Shown here piece after piece: positions 1 through 10,355 of a DNA stretch of 64,000 nt (position 1 is the stretch's first letter; each line of letters opens with the position of its first letter). The stretch is from Symbiodinium natans (Eukaryota > Sar > Dinophyceae > Suessiales > Symbiodiniaceae). A program made the translations under genes and the position numbers. The stretch is from contig CAJNDS010002723.1 in the NCBI GenBank assembly GCA_905221605.1, positions 1,097,316 through 1,161,315 of the forward strand, in the 5' to 3' direction. The notes beneath the pieces are model-generated. The model had not been told where the DNA came from. It worked only from the letters and a program-made list of their open reading frames with translations, and did no database searches.

Positions 1-144
1 ACACACTGTTGTCATCAGTGGTCTGCTTGTACGCGTCGGAAGCGCAAGGGGTTTGCAGGTTTCGTACTACCAGCAAGGATGGTAGGACCTCAGCTCCACA
101 ACAAAAGTCCCCAGTCATTGAAGGCCTCATATGCGTCCTATAGC

Positions 145-238
145 TTGGGATGTTCCCCCTTTATACTAACAGCTCCTTAATGGGACTATAATCGGGGGAG
201 GGGTACTATAATAGGAGCGGCTAGTATAAGGGGGAACC
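145..238. mobile_element. Family A TIR element (copy 1)
   Basis: It starts TTGGGATGTTCCCCC and ends in the imperfect complement GGGGGAAC, with internal inverted TACTAACAG.CCTTAA-like arms. The same ends recur near 9.35, 10.95, 12.28, 18.53, 41.77, 42.68, 50.12 and 54.89 kb. It is too short (about 94 bp) to code for anything, so it would be a non-autonomous, MITE- or introner-like element. The right end is degenerate here and no target duplication was recognised. Confidence 0.7.
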
Positions 239-331
239 CCTAAACCCTAAACCCTACACCCTACACCCTACACCCTAAACCCTAAACCCTAAACCCTAAA
301 CCCTAAACCCTAAACCCTAAACCCTAAACCT
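239..331 (-). repeat. Telomere-like tract, CCCTAAA sense
   Basis: About 13 units, mostly AACCCTA with CACCCTA variants, directly abutting the right end of the family A element at 145-238. Confidence 0.9.
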
Positions 332-553
332 ACAGAGGGTTCTCTGTAATTCGGCAAGGCTTGGTTCACGGCAGCAGCCTGGGTCGACGTCTTTACGGCG
401 TAATAAAGGGGGTCGGAGTAATGACCGGTAGTTTGCCTTATGGTCCCTCGATAAGAAAACTGTAACAAGCCCCAAAACCCTCTTCCAAGCTTTAAGGCCC
501 CTACATGACACCCCCCAAAGCTCTGACCTGGGAACCAACGGCCCCAAAAAAAA

Positions 554-838
554 TGTGCCATCAACGTCCTGCGGTTCAGCCCCTGCATGAGCAATGGGCG
601 CCTTCAAGACCATAAACCCTGTGAGCTCCTGAATTGGTGGTTTACGATTTGCGGGGACCCCTAAAGTAGACCCACGAATAGTAGGATGCCCTTAGTGTCA
701 TAAGGACCCAAAAGGTGCCCCGAATATTGTAAACTCCCAAATGAACAGCAACCCAGCACAGGTCGTGGAGGATTTGCTGCAGAGTGCCGCGTCTGCGGCT
801 GTCACGAGGGCCGAGGACAGCCAAAAGCTACAGATTTG
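554..838 (+). CDS. Two exons of an unrecognised gene split by a TIR element
   Basis: An open frame from about 554 to 633 continues in the same frame from 746 if the family F element and one copy of its 4-bp duplication (TGAA) are removed. The joined product contains INVLRFSP, then a helix-like stretch and QIWTFD, and is open for about 60 residues. INVLRFSP and QIWTFD recall WD40 blades, but that is a weak resemblance. The second exon could end at GAT before GTTTTGGG. No start is assigned. Coding status rests on the restored frame only. Confidence 0.4.
634..741. mobile_element. Family F TIR element (reverse), target duplication TGAA
   Basis: Ends are TTGGTGGTTTACG and its imperfect complement GTAAACTCCCAA. 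The 4-bp TGAA flanks it at 630-633 and 742-745. Other family F copies are near 2.58, 40.25, 41.01 and 53.15 kb, with fragments at about 19.34 and 59.18 kb. It probably acts as all or part of an intron in the flanking gene. Confidence 0.65.
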
Positions 839-1341
839 GACGTTCGATGTTTTGGGGTTTGAGGGGGTGCTGTACGTGAGGGACAGAGGCAGCGAGATGG
901 GCCTTATACCATAAATAAGATGCCCTGTCTACTTTGAGGTATAGTTGTTGATTGCGGATTACTGGGATGTTTGGCGGCATTAGGCCTTGAACCGTATCTC
1001 CAGCTTTTTGTCAGCGCAGAAGTGTAGTCTGTCTAGGTCACAAAGGCTGCTTCGGAATTCGTGTGAAATTCCTCCTGACCCCACCTAAACCGAAGAAGGC
1101 CTAGATCTCTTGAGCCTTGAGCGCAGACCTTCCCCGAACCAAAGCAGGTCCGAAACGCAGACCTGGTTTTGAGTTTAGGGCTTTTAGGGGTTTTGGGGGC
1201 TTTGGGGACCTAAAACCCTAAACCCTGAACCCTGAACCCTGAACCCTGAATTCCTGGTCCAGTACACGCTTCGACTGCGGCTCGGAGCCCTCATGTCCGA
1301 GATCGGAGGCCCGATGGGTTGGGGGGGTTTTCAATTCGCGC

Positions 1342-1415
1342 GGTTTAGGGTTTAGGGTTTAGGGTTTAGGGTTTAGGGTTTAGGGTTTAGGGTTTAGGGT
1401 TTAGGGTTTAGGGTT
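1342..1415 (+). repeat. Telomere-like tract, TTTAGGG sense
   Basis: Ten pure TTTAGGG units. Confidence 0.95.
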
Positions 1416-1456
1416 GTTTCGGAGTTGTTTCGGAAACCTCACACGTTCCCTTGCAG

Positions 1457-1690
1457 AGTGCTTCGGGGAATAGTAGTAGCCCTGCTTAAAAGTACCCCTG
1501 AACCTTCTTATAAGTGCCCTAACCATAGTTACCCTACCCACTTACCCTACCCACTTACCCTACTTAGAACCCTACTTTTACGTAACCATGAACCCTAAAC
1601 CCTAAACCTTCAAAGTAGCCCTTGTGAAGCTGCAGGCAACACTCGGCCTTGCAGCCACCGCAGCTCGCATGCTGTCAGGGGCACGACGAA
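1457..1690 (+). CDS. Exon pair interrupted by a family J element
   Basis: A pyrimidine-rich acceptor (TTCCCTTGCAG) precedes a frame that reads VLRGIVVAL; after removing the element at 1484-1614 plus one 8-bp duplication it continues VKLQATLGLAATAARMLSGA. Both sides are in one frame with no stop. The product is unrecognised. The exact splice sites are unresolved because no simple GT-AG pair keeps the frame. Confidence 0.45.
1484..1614. mobile_element. Family J element with 8-bp duplication GTAGCCCT
   Basis: GTAGCCCT is repeated exactly at 1476-1483 and 1615-1622. The insert has the family J features seen elsewhere: GTACCC.TGAACCTTC near the left, CCATAGTTACCCTAC inside, ACCATGAACC and CTTCAA near the right. 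A short telomere-like tract sits near its right end. Confidence 0.6.
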
Positions 1691-1700
1691 GGACGGGTTC

Positions 1701-1834
1701 AGGGTTCAGGGTTCAGGGTTTAGGGTTTAGGGTTTAGGGTTTAGGGTTTAGGGTTTAGGGTTTAGGGTTTAGGGTTTAGGGTTTAGGGTTTAGGGTTTAA
1801 GCTTTAGGGTTTAGGGTTTAGGCTTTAGGGCCTC
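1701..1834 (+). repeat. Telomere-like tract, TTTAGGG sense
   Basis: About 18 units with TTCAGGG variants at the left edge and a CTTTAGGG variant near the right edge. Confidence 0.95.
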
Positions 1835-2342
1835 TATGCCTCTATTCCCCTTTTGTTTAGGGGCTGGGGCTCCCCGAGAAACCCCTTTTAAACCAAAATG
1901 GGTACCCTCTTTAAGGCCAGGTTCCTCTTGGGTCTAGAGCAGGTTTGGGGTTCGGGTTTAGGCCGGGGCCTTTTGGGCCACAATAGGAGGGGTGAGAGGG
2001 CCTGAGGCTGCAACTTGTGGTGAAGAGAAGTGTCAGAGTTTAAGGCTGGTTGGGATGGCCCTAGCAGCTAATCCCCAAAGCCTCGCCCTAAACCCCTGAA
2101 CCAAGGCCGTTTGATCGCCTTTCTTTCAGTCACGTCTAGATAAACCCTGCCTTTCGTGTCAGCTATGCGGGAGCGAGAAAAAGCCTTAACCTAAACCCGA
2201 AACCACTGTCGGCCACAAAGAACTCAACCCCCGACAGGATTCGGATTTTGCGCACAACCACTTCGGGCGCATTGTTTTTGTTGGGGTTTCAGGGTGGACG
2301 GTTTTCGGAAAGAGGGTTTAGTGTAGAAGAAGGAAGAATTCA
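1835..2342. other. No recognisable gene
   Basis: Unique-looking sequence with isolated degenerate telomere-like units. I saw no open frame with splice-like edges and no known motif. Confidence 0.5.
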
Positions 2343-2426
2343 GGGTTAGGGTTTAGGGTTTAGGGTTCATGGGTTTATGGGTTGTGGGTTTAGGGTTTAG
2401 GGTTTAGGGTTTAGGGTTTAGGGCTC
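2343..2426 (+). repeat. Telomere-like tract, TTTAGGG sense with degenerate core
   Basis: About 11 units; the middle part carries TTCATGGGTTTATGGGTTGTGGG variants. Confidence 0.9.
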
Positions 2427-2439
2427 CAGGTTTGTGAGC

Positions 2440-2910
2440 TTAGGTTGGGTGCCCTCGGCCCAGACGTGCACTTCGGGTTCTGGGTGATTGCGCGGGCGAT
2501 GTGAGGTGCATTCAGTCTTTGGATGCAGAACTGCTGCATGTCTTTCGAAGGAGCCCAGGAGTAGAGAGACCAGGATCCACATGGGGGTTTCCGAAATCAG
2601 GGGTACCTTACTGGGGTCCTTATTGTAAGGGGGTCCTACTAGGGACGAAATTTGAGGTCCCTTATGTTCGTAAACCCCCATGTGCCCTAGGCCGAGCCGC
2701 CTCACTCCGAAAATGCGCAGGACACTGCAGCTATGAGCCCTGCCTTATTGCTGGGGTCTATGGGTCGCAGGCTCAGTTTCACTTCACCTCAGCATCTTCA
2801 GAAGGCCCTAGAAATCCCACAACGAAGGAAAGCACCCTCTTTCACTTCTAGCCGTATAGAGTTCACAGTATGTCCCTTAATGACGGGATACTGGGACTCG
2901 CCGCAGCAGC
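2440..2910 (+). CDS. Exon candidates flanking a family F element
   Basis: Upstream of the element a frame reads RCIQSLDAELLHVFRR and then SPGVERPG. Downstream of an acceptor-like CCCTAG, a frame beginning AEPPHSENAQDTAAM runs about 70 residues to a stop at about 2924. The family F element at 2583-2686 lies between them. No family was recognised and the join was not resolved. Confidence 0.35.
2583..2686. mobile_element. Family F TIR element
   Basis: Ends are GGGGGTTTCCGAAATC and GTTCGTAAACCCCC, with the internal GGGGTACCTTA.TGGGGTCCTTATTG block shared by all family members. The flanking duplication is unclear (ACAT left, ATGT right). Confidence 0.65.
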
Positions 2911-2924
2911 CGGATGTAGGGTGA

Positions 2925-3334
2925 TTCTCTAGGGTGAATTCCAGCTATCTTTGGGAAGTCCTGTGTTAGCTGCCAGTGCCCAAGAGTACTTCTACGGTAC
3001 CAATGCAAGCAGTTTTTCAAGCTGTTTTCAAAGCAGCCGTCTACAGAGACCGCCTGATTAGACTGTACCACCAGTTTTTCCTAAGGTTGTTGCTGATTCA
3101 TTCAAGCTTCTGCCCGTCCGTACCCTGTGAGTCCTACTGTACCGTGAGATGATCCTACGGAAGGCAAAGGGGGTTTGGGGTTTAGGGTTTAGGGTTTAGG
3201 CTTTAGGGTTTAGGGTTTAGGGTTTAGACCGCTCTAGCAACGTGGATGTTCTTAACGCGAGAACACGGATGCTCGGGCCATCTTCGCATGCACATTCTTC
3301 TTGATGTGCGGGCATGCCTGCCCTCGCCACTGGA
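2925..3334. other. No assigned gene
   Basis: Both strands have open stretches between 2936 and 3071, but neither shows convincing splice edges. A TTTAGGG tract of about seven units lies at 3178-3227. Confidence 0.4.
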
Positions 3335-4028
3335 TAACCCTAAAACCCTAAACCCTAAACCCTAAACCCTAAACCCTAAACCCTAAAACCCTAAAACCCT
3401 AAAACCCTAAAACCCTAAAACCCTAAAACCCTAAAACCCTAAAACCCTAAAACCCTAAAACCCTAAAACCCTAAAACCCTAAAACCCTAAAACCCTAAAA
3501 CCCCTAAAACCCTAAAACCCCTAAAACCCCTAAAACCCCTAAAACCCCTAAAACCCCTAAAACCCCTAAAACCCCTAAAACCCCTAAAACCCCTAAAACC
3601 CCTAAAAACCCCTAAAACCCCTAAAACCCCTAAAACCCCTAAAACCCCTAAAACCCCTAAAACCCCTAAAACCCCTAAAACCCCCCCCTAAAACCCCTAA
3701 AACCCCTAAAACCCCTAAAACCCCTAAAACCCCTAAAACCCCTAAAACCCCTAAAACCCCTAAAACCCCTAAAACCCCTAAAACCCCTAAAACCCCTAAA
3801 ACCCCTAAAACCCCTACCCCTAAAACCCCTAAAACCCCTAAAACCCCTAAAACCCCTAAAACCCCTAAAACCCCTAAAACCCCTAAAACCCCTAAAACCC
3901 CTAAAACCCCTAAAACCCCTAAAACCCCTAAAACCCTAAAACCCTAAAACCCTAAAACCCTAAAACCCTAAAACCCTAACACCCTAAATCCTAAAACCCT
4001 AAACCCTAAAACCCCAACCCCCTAAACC
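3335..4028 (-). repeat. Very long degenerate telomere-like array, 0.69 kb
   Basis: About 85 units run without interruption. The unit changes in blocks: CCCTAAA at the left, then CCCTAAAA, a long core of CCCCTAAAA, and CCCTAAAA again at the right. Blocks of one variant indicate local tandem amplification after the tract arose. Confidence 0.95.
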
Positions 4029-4032
4029 CTAT

Positions 4033-4194
4033 CGTGCGGGCAAGGATGTTCTGACCACTGGATGCTCTTTCTTGCCTGTCCTGGGGGTGTCACGGGAACC
4101 ATTCTGGCATTTCGGGTAGTGCGCACTAAGAAAATGCAAAGCGCATGCAGGTTTTGCGTGGCGGATGTAGCTCCCAACCGAGTCCAAACACCTT
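4033..4194 (+). CDS. Open frame without ATG, unrecognised
   Basis: Frame begins CGQGCSDHWMLFLACPGG and ends at a TGA at 4192-4194, about 53 residues. It could be an exon but the minus strand is also open here (4022-4246), so its status is uncertain. Confidence 0.25.
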
Positions 4195-4273
4195 GAAACC
4201 CAGCACGTGCGGCTATGGGCCAGAAGGACCCTTCTCGGCTCGGCACCTTAAACCTTAATTAGAAGTAAACGGG

Positions 4274-4352
4274 CTAGGGTTTAGGGTTTAGGGTTTAGGG
4301 TTTAGGGTTTAGGGTTTAGGGTTTAGGGTTTAGGGTTTAGGGTTTAGGGTTT
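4274..4352 (+). repeat. Telomere-like tract, TTTAGGG sense
   Basis: Eleven nearly perfect TTTAGGG units. Confidence 0.95.
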
Positions 4353-4825
4353 GGGGGCTTTTTGTCGAAGCCTGAGCGGAGAGGTCCCGAAGAGAGGCGC
4401 CGCTGGCAAACATTGGAGGCCGGTTTAGGGAAAAGGCTGTAGGGTTTAGGGGTTAGGGGTTTAGGGTTTAGGGTTTGGGGTCCGGGCTCATAAAGGGTTT
4501 CGGGTTGCTGTCGTCAGAGTCTCAGTTCAGCCAGGCTTTGAGGTTTCTTGGCTTGCGAGAGCGTGGGCCCTTCCTAAACCCGAAACCCCCTTTTTGGGTA
4601 CCAGAGTAAGAACTAATTTCACTGCAAGGAGTTCTTGCCGAAGTTAGAAAAGACATGCGCCCCCTCCCCCGCCCCCCTCTTGAAACTTATTGGTTCAGGG
4701 GGTTTAGGGCTGAGGGCTTAAACCCCGCAAGCACACACCTCCTCACCCTCCCAACAGAAGAAGAAGCTGAAGGCGTCAAAACGAGCATGTCGGGTCAGGT
4801 TCCCAGGGGAGATTCCAGGATAGCC
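4353..4825. other. No recognisable gene
   Basis: Mixed-composition sequence with a short degenerate telomere-like run near 4440-4475. No supported exon. Confidence 0.5.
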
Positions 4826-5337
4826 TAAACCCTAAACCCCAAACCCTAAACCCTAAACCCTAAAACCCTAAACCGTAAACTCTAAACCCTAAACCCTTAA
4901 ACCCTTAAACCCTAAAACCCTAAGACCCTAAAACCCTACAACCCTAAAACCCTAAACCCTCAACCCTAAACCCTAACCCTAGACCCTAAACCCTAAACCC
5001 TAAAACCCTAAAACCTAAGCCCTAAACCCTAAAACCCTACAACCCTCAAACCCTAAAACCCTCAAACCCTCAAACCCTCAAACCCTCAAACCCTCAAACC
5101 CTCAAACCCTCAAACCCTCAAACCCTCAAACCCTCAAACCCTCAAACCCTCAAACCCTCAAACCCTCAAACCCTCAAACCCTCAAACCCTCAAACCCTCA
5201 AACCCTTAAACCCTTAAACCCTTAAACCCTACAACCCTACAACCCTACAACCCTACAACCCTACAACCCTACAACCCTACAACCCTAAAACCCTAAAACC
5301 CCTAAACCCTAAACCCCTAAACCCTAAACCCTAAACC
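4826..5337 (-). repeat. Long variant telomere-like array, 0.51 kb
   Basis: About 65 units arranged in homogeneous blocks: CCCTAAA, then about 20 copies of CCCTCAAA (about 5040-5205), CCCTTAAA, then about nine of CCCTACAA (about 5222-5285), and CCCTAAA again. Confidence 0.95.
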
Positions 5338-5349
5338 ACTGAAGGCGGT

Positions 5350-5458
5350 CATGGAGGCGGATGTGTTGCCAGCCCCCCCGCCGAACCAGCGACTCCGGAG
5401 CCGCCGGGCTGTTTTGGCTTGCGCGATCATGGGTGGGGTTTCGCTGGGCGGTTCAGAT
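5350..5458 (+). CDS. Candidate first exon with hydrophobic stretch
   Basis: ATG at 5350 opens MEADVLPAPPPNQRLRSRR, followed by AVLACAIMGGVSLGG, which could be a membrane anchor or signal-anchor. The frame runs directly into a TTTAGGG tract at 5459. Function unknown. Confidence 0.45.
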
Positions 5459-5548
5459 AGGGTTTAGGGTTTAGGGTTTAGGGTTTAGGGTCTAGGGTTT
5501 AGGGTTCAGGGTTCAGGGTTCAGGGTTCAGGGTTTAGGGTTCAGGGTT
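5459..5548 (+). repeat. Telomere-like tract, TTTAGGG/TTCAGGG
   Basis: About 13 units, with several TTCAGGG variants on the right side. Confidence 0.9.
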
Positions 5549-5930
5549 CCCAGTTATACTAGCAGTCCTTATAGGCCAAAACCTCGGGTTGCAAGTCTGG
5601 GTTCCTGAATGTGAGCCCTTAGCCTGTTGCGGACGGAGATTCCGGGCACATTTGTTTTTTTCCAACTTTTTGTTGCCCTTAGCCTTTTTGGGAGAATATT
5701 CGGGGCCCTTAACGGTATATATGCAGACACATACAAATGTGTGTATATATATATATACATATTCATTCATTTAGTCTATTTTATGCATATAGTGTATATA
5801 TGTAGTTTTAGATGTAAGACATCTCTCAACCCTCTTAAACCCCCTGGATCCAACAACTAAGCCCCTAAAAATGCTCTAGGCCCTATGTGGCCCTGTAGGG
5901 TTTAGGGTTGGAGTTTAGGGTTTAGGAATA
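5549..5930. other. Intron-like AT-rich stretch
   Basis: Contains a (TA)n run at about 5738-5760, T-rich tracts and no supported exon. Confidence 0.5.
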
Positions 5931-6088
5931 GCGTTGCACGTTTCGGGTTTGCAATTTCTTCCTTCGTCCATAAGCTTCTGCCGCTAGAAGCCCTGCAGTG
6001 TTTAAGGTCCAGGGCGAGGGTCCCGAGCTTGAGGATTCTGAAATCAAAGTGTGTATGGGCTTAGAGTAAGGGCAGAGGGAGCACAATC

Positions 6089-6289
6089 CTAATCCACCGG
6101 CCTGTTCGATTGGAATCCTGCTGCACAGGTTTGGATGACCCTCCAGACCGTGGCAAGAGACCTCCACTCCATGTTGATGTAGTCGAGAGCTACCCCGTCC
6201 AGATTTAAGTACTGCAGCACTTGGGAACGTGAGCCGCGAAAGAAAGTCTTGAACTGGTATTTGTATGGTTTTCGCGGCTCAGTTCTGTC
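6089..6289 (-). CDS. Minus-strand exon candidate, unrecognised
   Basis: On the minus strand a pyrimidine-rich run ending CCCTTGGACAG precedes an open frame of about 65 codons that includes RGSRSQVLQYLNLDGVALDY and ends at a stop. It has the look of an exon but no family match by eye. Confidence 0.35.
   Translation of the reverse strand, partial: DRTEPRKPYKYQFKTFFRGSRSQVLQYLNLDGVALDYINMEWRSLATVWRVIQTCAAGFQSNRPVD
6231..6280. repeat. Perfect 11-bp inverted repeat hairpin
   Basis: GAGCCGCGAAA at 6231-6241 and its exact complement at 6270-6280 enclose a 28-nt loop. It overlaps a minus-strand open frame (6089-6289) that reads PRKPYKYQFKTFFRG, so it may simply be coding sequence. Confidence 0.6.
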
Positions 6290-6814
6290 CAAGGGATGTG
6301 GTGTGCGGAGTGAGGACGACCCTTAGAAGCCCGAGTTGTGTTCAACAAGGAGCCAAAGCTTAAAGGAACCCCCCCAATCAAACTGTACCCTAAACCCTAA
6401 ACCCTAAGCCCTAAACCCTAAACCCTAAACCGGTTCCACTCCTACACACATGTTCCTTTCGTTTTGCACGTCCAGCCCCAGGGTTCAGGCTGCCCATGGC
6501 ACCGCTCTGTGGCATGGGCTTTCAAAAAGAATTTCGTAGAATATCTACCACCCAGAGCATTCTCTTAAAAGAGAGGATGGGTACGTCTAGTACTTTTCAC
6601 CTTATTCTTTCAATTTTTAACTCTCGAATCTGCCCTGGTGCAGTGGACAGCGACGGGCCAGATTTCTGGCTTTCGGACTTGGGTTAGTTTCAATACGGGG
6701 AGGTGTTGCACCACCCCAGACTAGGCCGACGTTGTGGAAGGCAGTCCATCCCACCCGTCAGCATTGCCCCTCAACTCCAAACCCTAAACCCCAAACCCTA
6801 AACCCTAAACCCTC

Positions 6815-7036
6815 ATGAATCCTTGCTCTAGCTCTATGAGGCGACGGCGCGAAACATACCAAAACGACGTTCTAAGGGTGGAAGGACTTCTGTTCGTTCT
6901 GGGATTCGATAGCTATTTAGAGGCAAGTCCAAGTAGGCTACATGATGTCACGGCGAACCCTGAAAGTGGCACTGCCCCGGTGGTCAAGAGAGATGTCAAC
7001 TTGAGAGAAGGAGGTGCGACCCAAGCCCAGCAGTAG
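6815..7036 (+). CDS. Intact 73-codon open frame
   Basis: ATG at 6815 follows directly after a CCCTAAA tract and the frame runs to TAG at 7034-7036. Product begins MNPCSSSMRRRRETYQND, polar and basic at the start. No domain recognised. It may be a first exon or a chance frame. Confidence 0.35.
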   Translation: MNPCSSSMRRRRETYQNDVLRVEGLLFVLGFDSYLEASPSRLHDVTANPESGTAPVVKRDVNLREGGATQAQQ

Positions 7037-7467
7037 CCACATCAGGCTAGTTATGGTTGAGAGGGGGTCCTATAATCCTAGGTTTTTGGGTTCAGGGTTT
7101 AGTAAGCAGTGATTCACAATTAAGCGGTGAGGAGACACCTCTATAGGACACCTCTATAGGACATGTCGCTACCAGAGCTGCGACGTCCACATGGCACTAG
7201 GCCGCTTGGCCAGACAGATCCCTGTCTCCCTCACAGTCTCGGCCAGAGCCGGTGAGGCATACAGACCGCGGATGTTCCGTTGACGGGGCCAGAATCTGGC
7301 CACAAAAAAAATCGGGAAGCAGGGAGCGACATTGCGAAATATGATGAAATATGCCTTGTAATTCATGATTAGGACACCCCCCTTTCAGGCAGCCCGAAAT
7401 TATGCTTACAAACATTCAGGGCCGAAGTTGCCGCACCCCTGGGCCCCGGTACCCATAAACCTTCAGA

Positions 7468-7722
7468 GCCATGTCGCAGATTGCGCTGCAGGAGGGGAAG
7501 GGGCCGCAGGGAGGAGAGGCCGAAGAGGGTGTAGGGTTTAGGGTTTAGGGTTTAGGGTTTAGGGTTTAGGGTTTAGGGTTCTTCAAATACAGGGATGGAG
7601 CAGGCCTCCACAGGGATCTTGACTTCCGCGGAAGAGTCGATCCTGCAGCCTGCAGTTCTCCAAGCCACGGGTGTCCAGGGTTGCGAATATTTGGTGGGGT
7701 TTCAATCAGGGTGATCTGGGCT
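7468..7722 (+). CDS. Exon candidates around a telomere-like tract
   Basis: A possible first exon MSQIALQEGKGPQGGEAEEG (ATG about 7471) ends at a TTTAGGG tract (7532-7580). After the tract a frame of about 45 codons reads SSNTGMEQASTGILTSAEES. A second frame is also open there (FFKYRDGAGLHRDLDFRGR), so the reading is ambiguous. Confidence 0.3.
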
Positions 7723-7947
7723 CGGCGTTTACAGAGAACCCTAAACCCTAAACCCTAAACCCTAAACAGGCATACAAGAAGGCTCTTGTTTTGCAGGGGT
7801 AGGTTCGAAGACAATTTTATATTTGGATGAACCTCATTCCTGTTGAAATCCTTATGAAGCCCTACACATGTCAAATTTTTCTAGGGCCCCCCCCAAACCT
7901 ACCCCCAGTTTAGGGGTGGCGCAGCTGACGACTCTGCACATCCTAGG

Positions 7948-8056
7948 TAGGATAAGGGGGACCCTTAAAAGGGAACCCTTCTTAACCTTCTTCTGGCTCT
8001 CTGAAACAGGGACCTTATTCGGAGGGTCTATAGCCCCAAGGGTCCCCCTAATCCTA
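7948..8056. mobile_element. TIR element, family G (single copy)
   Basis: TAGGATAAGGGGGACCCTT at the left is nearly the exact complement of AAGGGTCCCCCTAATCCTA at the right, about 19-bp arms enclosing 70 bp. Only one copy is in the window. No target duplication identified. Confidence 0.65.
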
Positions 8057-8175
8057 TCCCCTACCCCACCAACCCTTAGAGCTCTTAGAACGCAACCTCG
8101 CGCAGCCCGGAAACCTGATGTCGCCATGGTGGCTGGCTTTCTGCAGTGTGTGGAATGGCTTGTCCCAGGCAGGGC

Positions 8176-8360
8176 CCTAAACCCAAAACCCTAAACCTTA
8201 AACCTAAGCCCTAAACCCTAAACCCTAAACCCTAAACCCTAAACCCTAAACCCTAAACCCTAAACCCTAAACCCTAAACCCTAAACCCTAAACCCTAAAC
8301 CCTAAACCCTAAACCCTAAACCCTAAACCCTAAACCCTAAACCCTAACCCTAAACCCTAC
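8176..8360 (-). repeat. Telomere-like tract, CCCTAAA sense, 26 units
   Basis: Nearly perfect array of about 185 bp; the cleanest long array in the window. Confidence 0.95.
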
Positions 8361-8440
8361 AGAGTAGATGGAAACCTGAATCTGGCCGTATGCCGCCCAC
8401 GCAGACGCTCAGGATGGCAGGGGCTTATAAGCCCTACTTG

Positions 8441-8555
8441 GAGGTTCATGGGTACTGTACTTAGAGCTTATGAGTGGGGACATACGTAGGGTAGCTATGC
8501 TTATAACCTTGTTTTGGGGTACTTCTCACCCCACTTACAAGTACCCATGAACCCT
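8441..8555. mobile_element. Family J TIR element
   Basis: GAGGTTCATGGGTACT at the left pairs with AGTACCCATGAACC at the right. The inner part carries ACGTAGGGTAGCTATG, the complement of the CATAGTTACCCTACGT block of other J copies (near 22.7, 26.9, 28.6, 52.1, 57.5 kb). Confidence 0.65.
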
Positions 8556-9286
8556 AAACCCTAAACCCCTAAAAGTGCCGTGGCTAGACGGGTGGCAGAA
8601 GCACACCTAAAACCCCCAAAACCCTACAAAACGCCCGAAACCCGAACCTCCAAGTAAGGGGTACCCTAAAACGTCCTAACCCCTACAAACCCTCCAAACC
8701 CCACAAACCCTCAAGACTTTGGACCTCGTGCATGGACAGTTCAAGCAAGGGTTGCCGTCTCGAGGCTTGGACGCTAGCCAGCCTCTCTGCCGGTGTCGAT
8801 GGTCGACATCTTCCTCTGGAGGTCGTTGTTTCCGAAGCTAGATGAGGCTGACGTATAGGGTTCAGGGTTCCCTCGAAAAGGTTTAGGGATAGGAAGCAGC
8901 GCTAGAAGGCAGAGCGAGAGGTGAAACGTGAGAGAGTTGGAGGGTCTCCCGGTGAGGCCGTTGTCAAGTCGGACCGTGTCGAGTGGATTCACTCCCCAGA
9001 CGGCAGGACATTGCACCAACAAGGGCTTCAGGGTTTAGGGATTTAGGGTTTAGGGTTACTGCACCAACAAGGCATGATTTTTCTTAGTAGCTGAGTAGGT
9101 AAGCTTTAATCCACAATACTTGAAAGCATGGCCCAGGGTACTCAGCAACTAGGTACTTGAGATGAGAGAGCGACCGTTGAATACCAGCTTCTACCATCCC
9201 AGCCTTAAACACTACACCCCAAACTCTAAAACCCTAAACCCTGATCCCTAAACCCTCTAAACCCTACACCCTAAAGCCTAAACCTC
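8556..9286. other. Degenerate telomere-like units, no firm gene
   Basis: Scattered variant CCCTAAA units at 8600-8710 and 9200-9285. The minus strand is open from 8774 to 9022 (including LFPIPKPF-type residues) without clear splice edges. No firm call. Confidence 0.4.
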
Positions 9287-9350
9287 TTGAATCTTGCATC
9301 CTTGACTATCCAAGGGCCCATAGCCAAAACCCTACATTGCAGGGCTTATT

Positions 9351-9425
9351 TTTGGGATGCTCCCCCGGAGATCATGATAGGGGGGGGGGGGTACTTTAAT
9401 CTTAGCACAAGGGGGAACATCCCAA
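9351..9425. mobile_element. Family A TIR element, 8-bp duplication (7 of 8)
   Basis: TTGGGATGCTCCCCC opens and GGGGGAACATCCCAA closes the element. GGCTTATT (9343-9350) and GGCTTGTT (9426-9433) look like an 8-bp target duplication with one change. The centre is a G homopolymer. Confidence 0.7.
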
Positions 9426-10015
9426 GGCTTGTTGGCAAAGATGTTCAAATTTCCGGGGGGGTGGGGGGGCGTGATAAACGACAAACCCTGCCCGGCATGG
9501 CCCAATAGGAACTTGCACGCTTAGGTAAACCCCAAACCCTAAACCCTAAACCCTAAACTCAAATCCACCGCCAAGACATCATTATGTTTGGCGGTGACAT
9601 GTCTGTAGTCTCAGGCTCCACTCAACTCCAAAAACGGCCAACAAAGAGCCCTAAACCCGAAGCCCTCTAGATTCATACTAGATTCTAGACCCTGCACCTG
9701 CGGAGCATAGATATTTTTGTCTTATTTGGTTTCTTTTGCTTATCTAGTGTTTCATATACACACATATACATGCACATATATATATATATATTAGGTCATA
9801 GGTATAGAACGTAAGTATAGTACATTTATGCTAGGCTATGTAATGTTAGCCTCATTTTTATCCAGCCCCCCCCCCCCCCCCCCCGAATTGAGAAACCCCA
9901 AGCCCGGAATTCAAATGTGCACTCCCCCCCCCCCCCATGAAGGGGGTCGGGTGGAGGGGGGTTATTATTTGGAAGCCAACATTATGTTTAAATTGAATGA
10001 GAGTACATTATACTA

Positions 10016-10118
10016 TGAGATGCCTATCCGGAAGATGTACGTCCCCAGAAGAGGACATTCGGACGCTGCGAAGCGGTCCCGCGAAACGAGGCAGCAGGCT
10101 GCCCGCCTCTCCGCCTAG
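10016..10118 (+). CDS. Candidate terminal exon, basic C terminus
   Basis: Open frame ending at TAG (10116-10118) reads YYEMPIRKMYVPRRGHSD and then AAKRSRETRQQAARLSA. The basic, helix-like end suggests a real C terminus. Upstream is C-homopolymer and AT-rich intron-like DNA. Confidence 0.4.
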
Positions 10119-10159
10119 AGCGGGTGCCCGACGCCGGGAGGCCCAAAGGAATTTGATGG

Positions 10160-10355
10160 TTTAGGGTTTAGGGTTAGGGTTTAGGGTTTGGGGTTTGGGG
10201 TTTGGGGGTTTAGGGGTTTAGGGGTTTAGGGGTTTGGGGGTTTAGGGGTTTAGGGGTTTAGGGGCTTAGGGGTTTAGGGGTTTAGGGGTTTAGGGGTTTA
10301 GGGGTTCAGGGGTTCAGGGGTTTAGGGGTTTAGGGGTTTAGGGTTTAGGGCCTAA
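10160..10355 (+). repeat. Telomere-like array with TTTAGGGG variant
   Basis: About 23 units; most carry an extra G (TTTAGGGG) with occasional TTCAGGGG. Another example of block-wise variant amplification. Confidence 0.95.
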
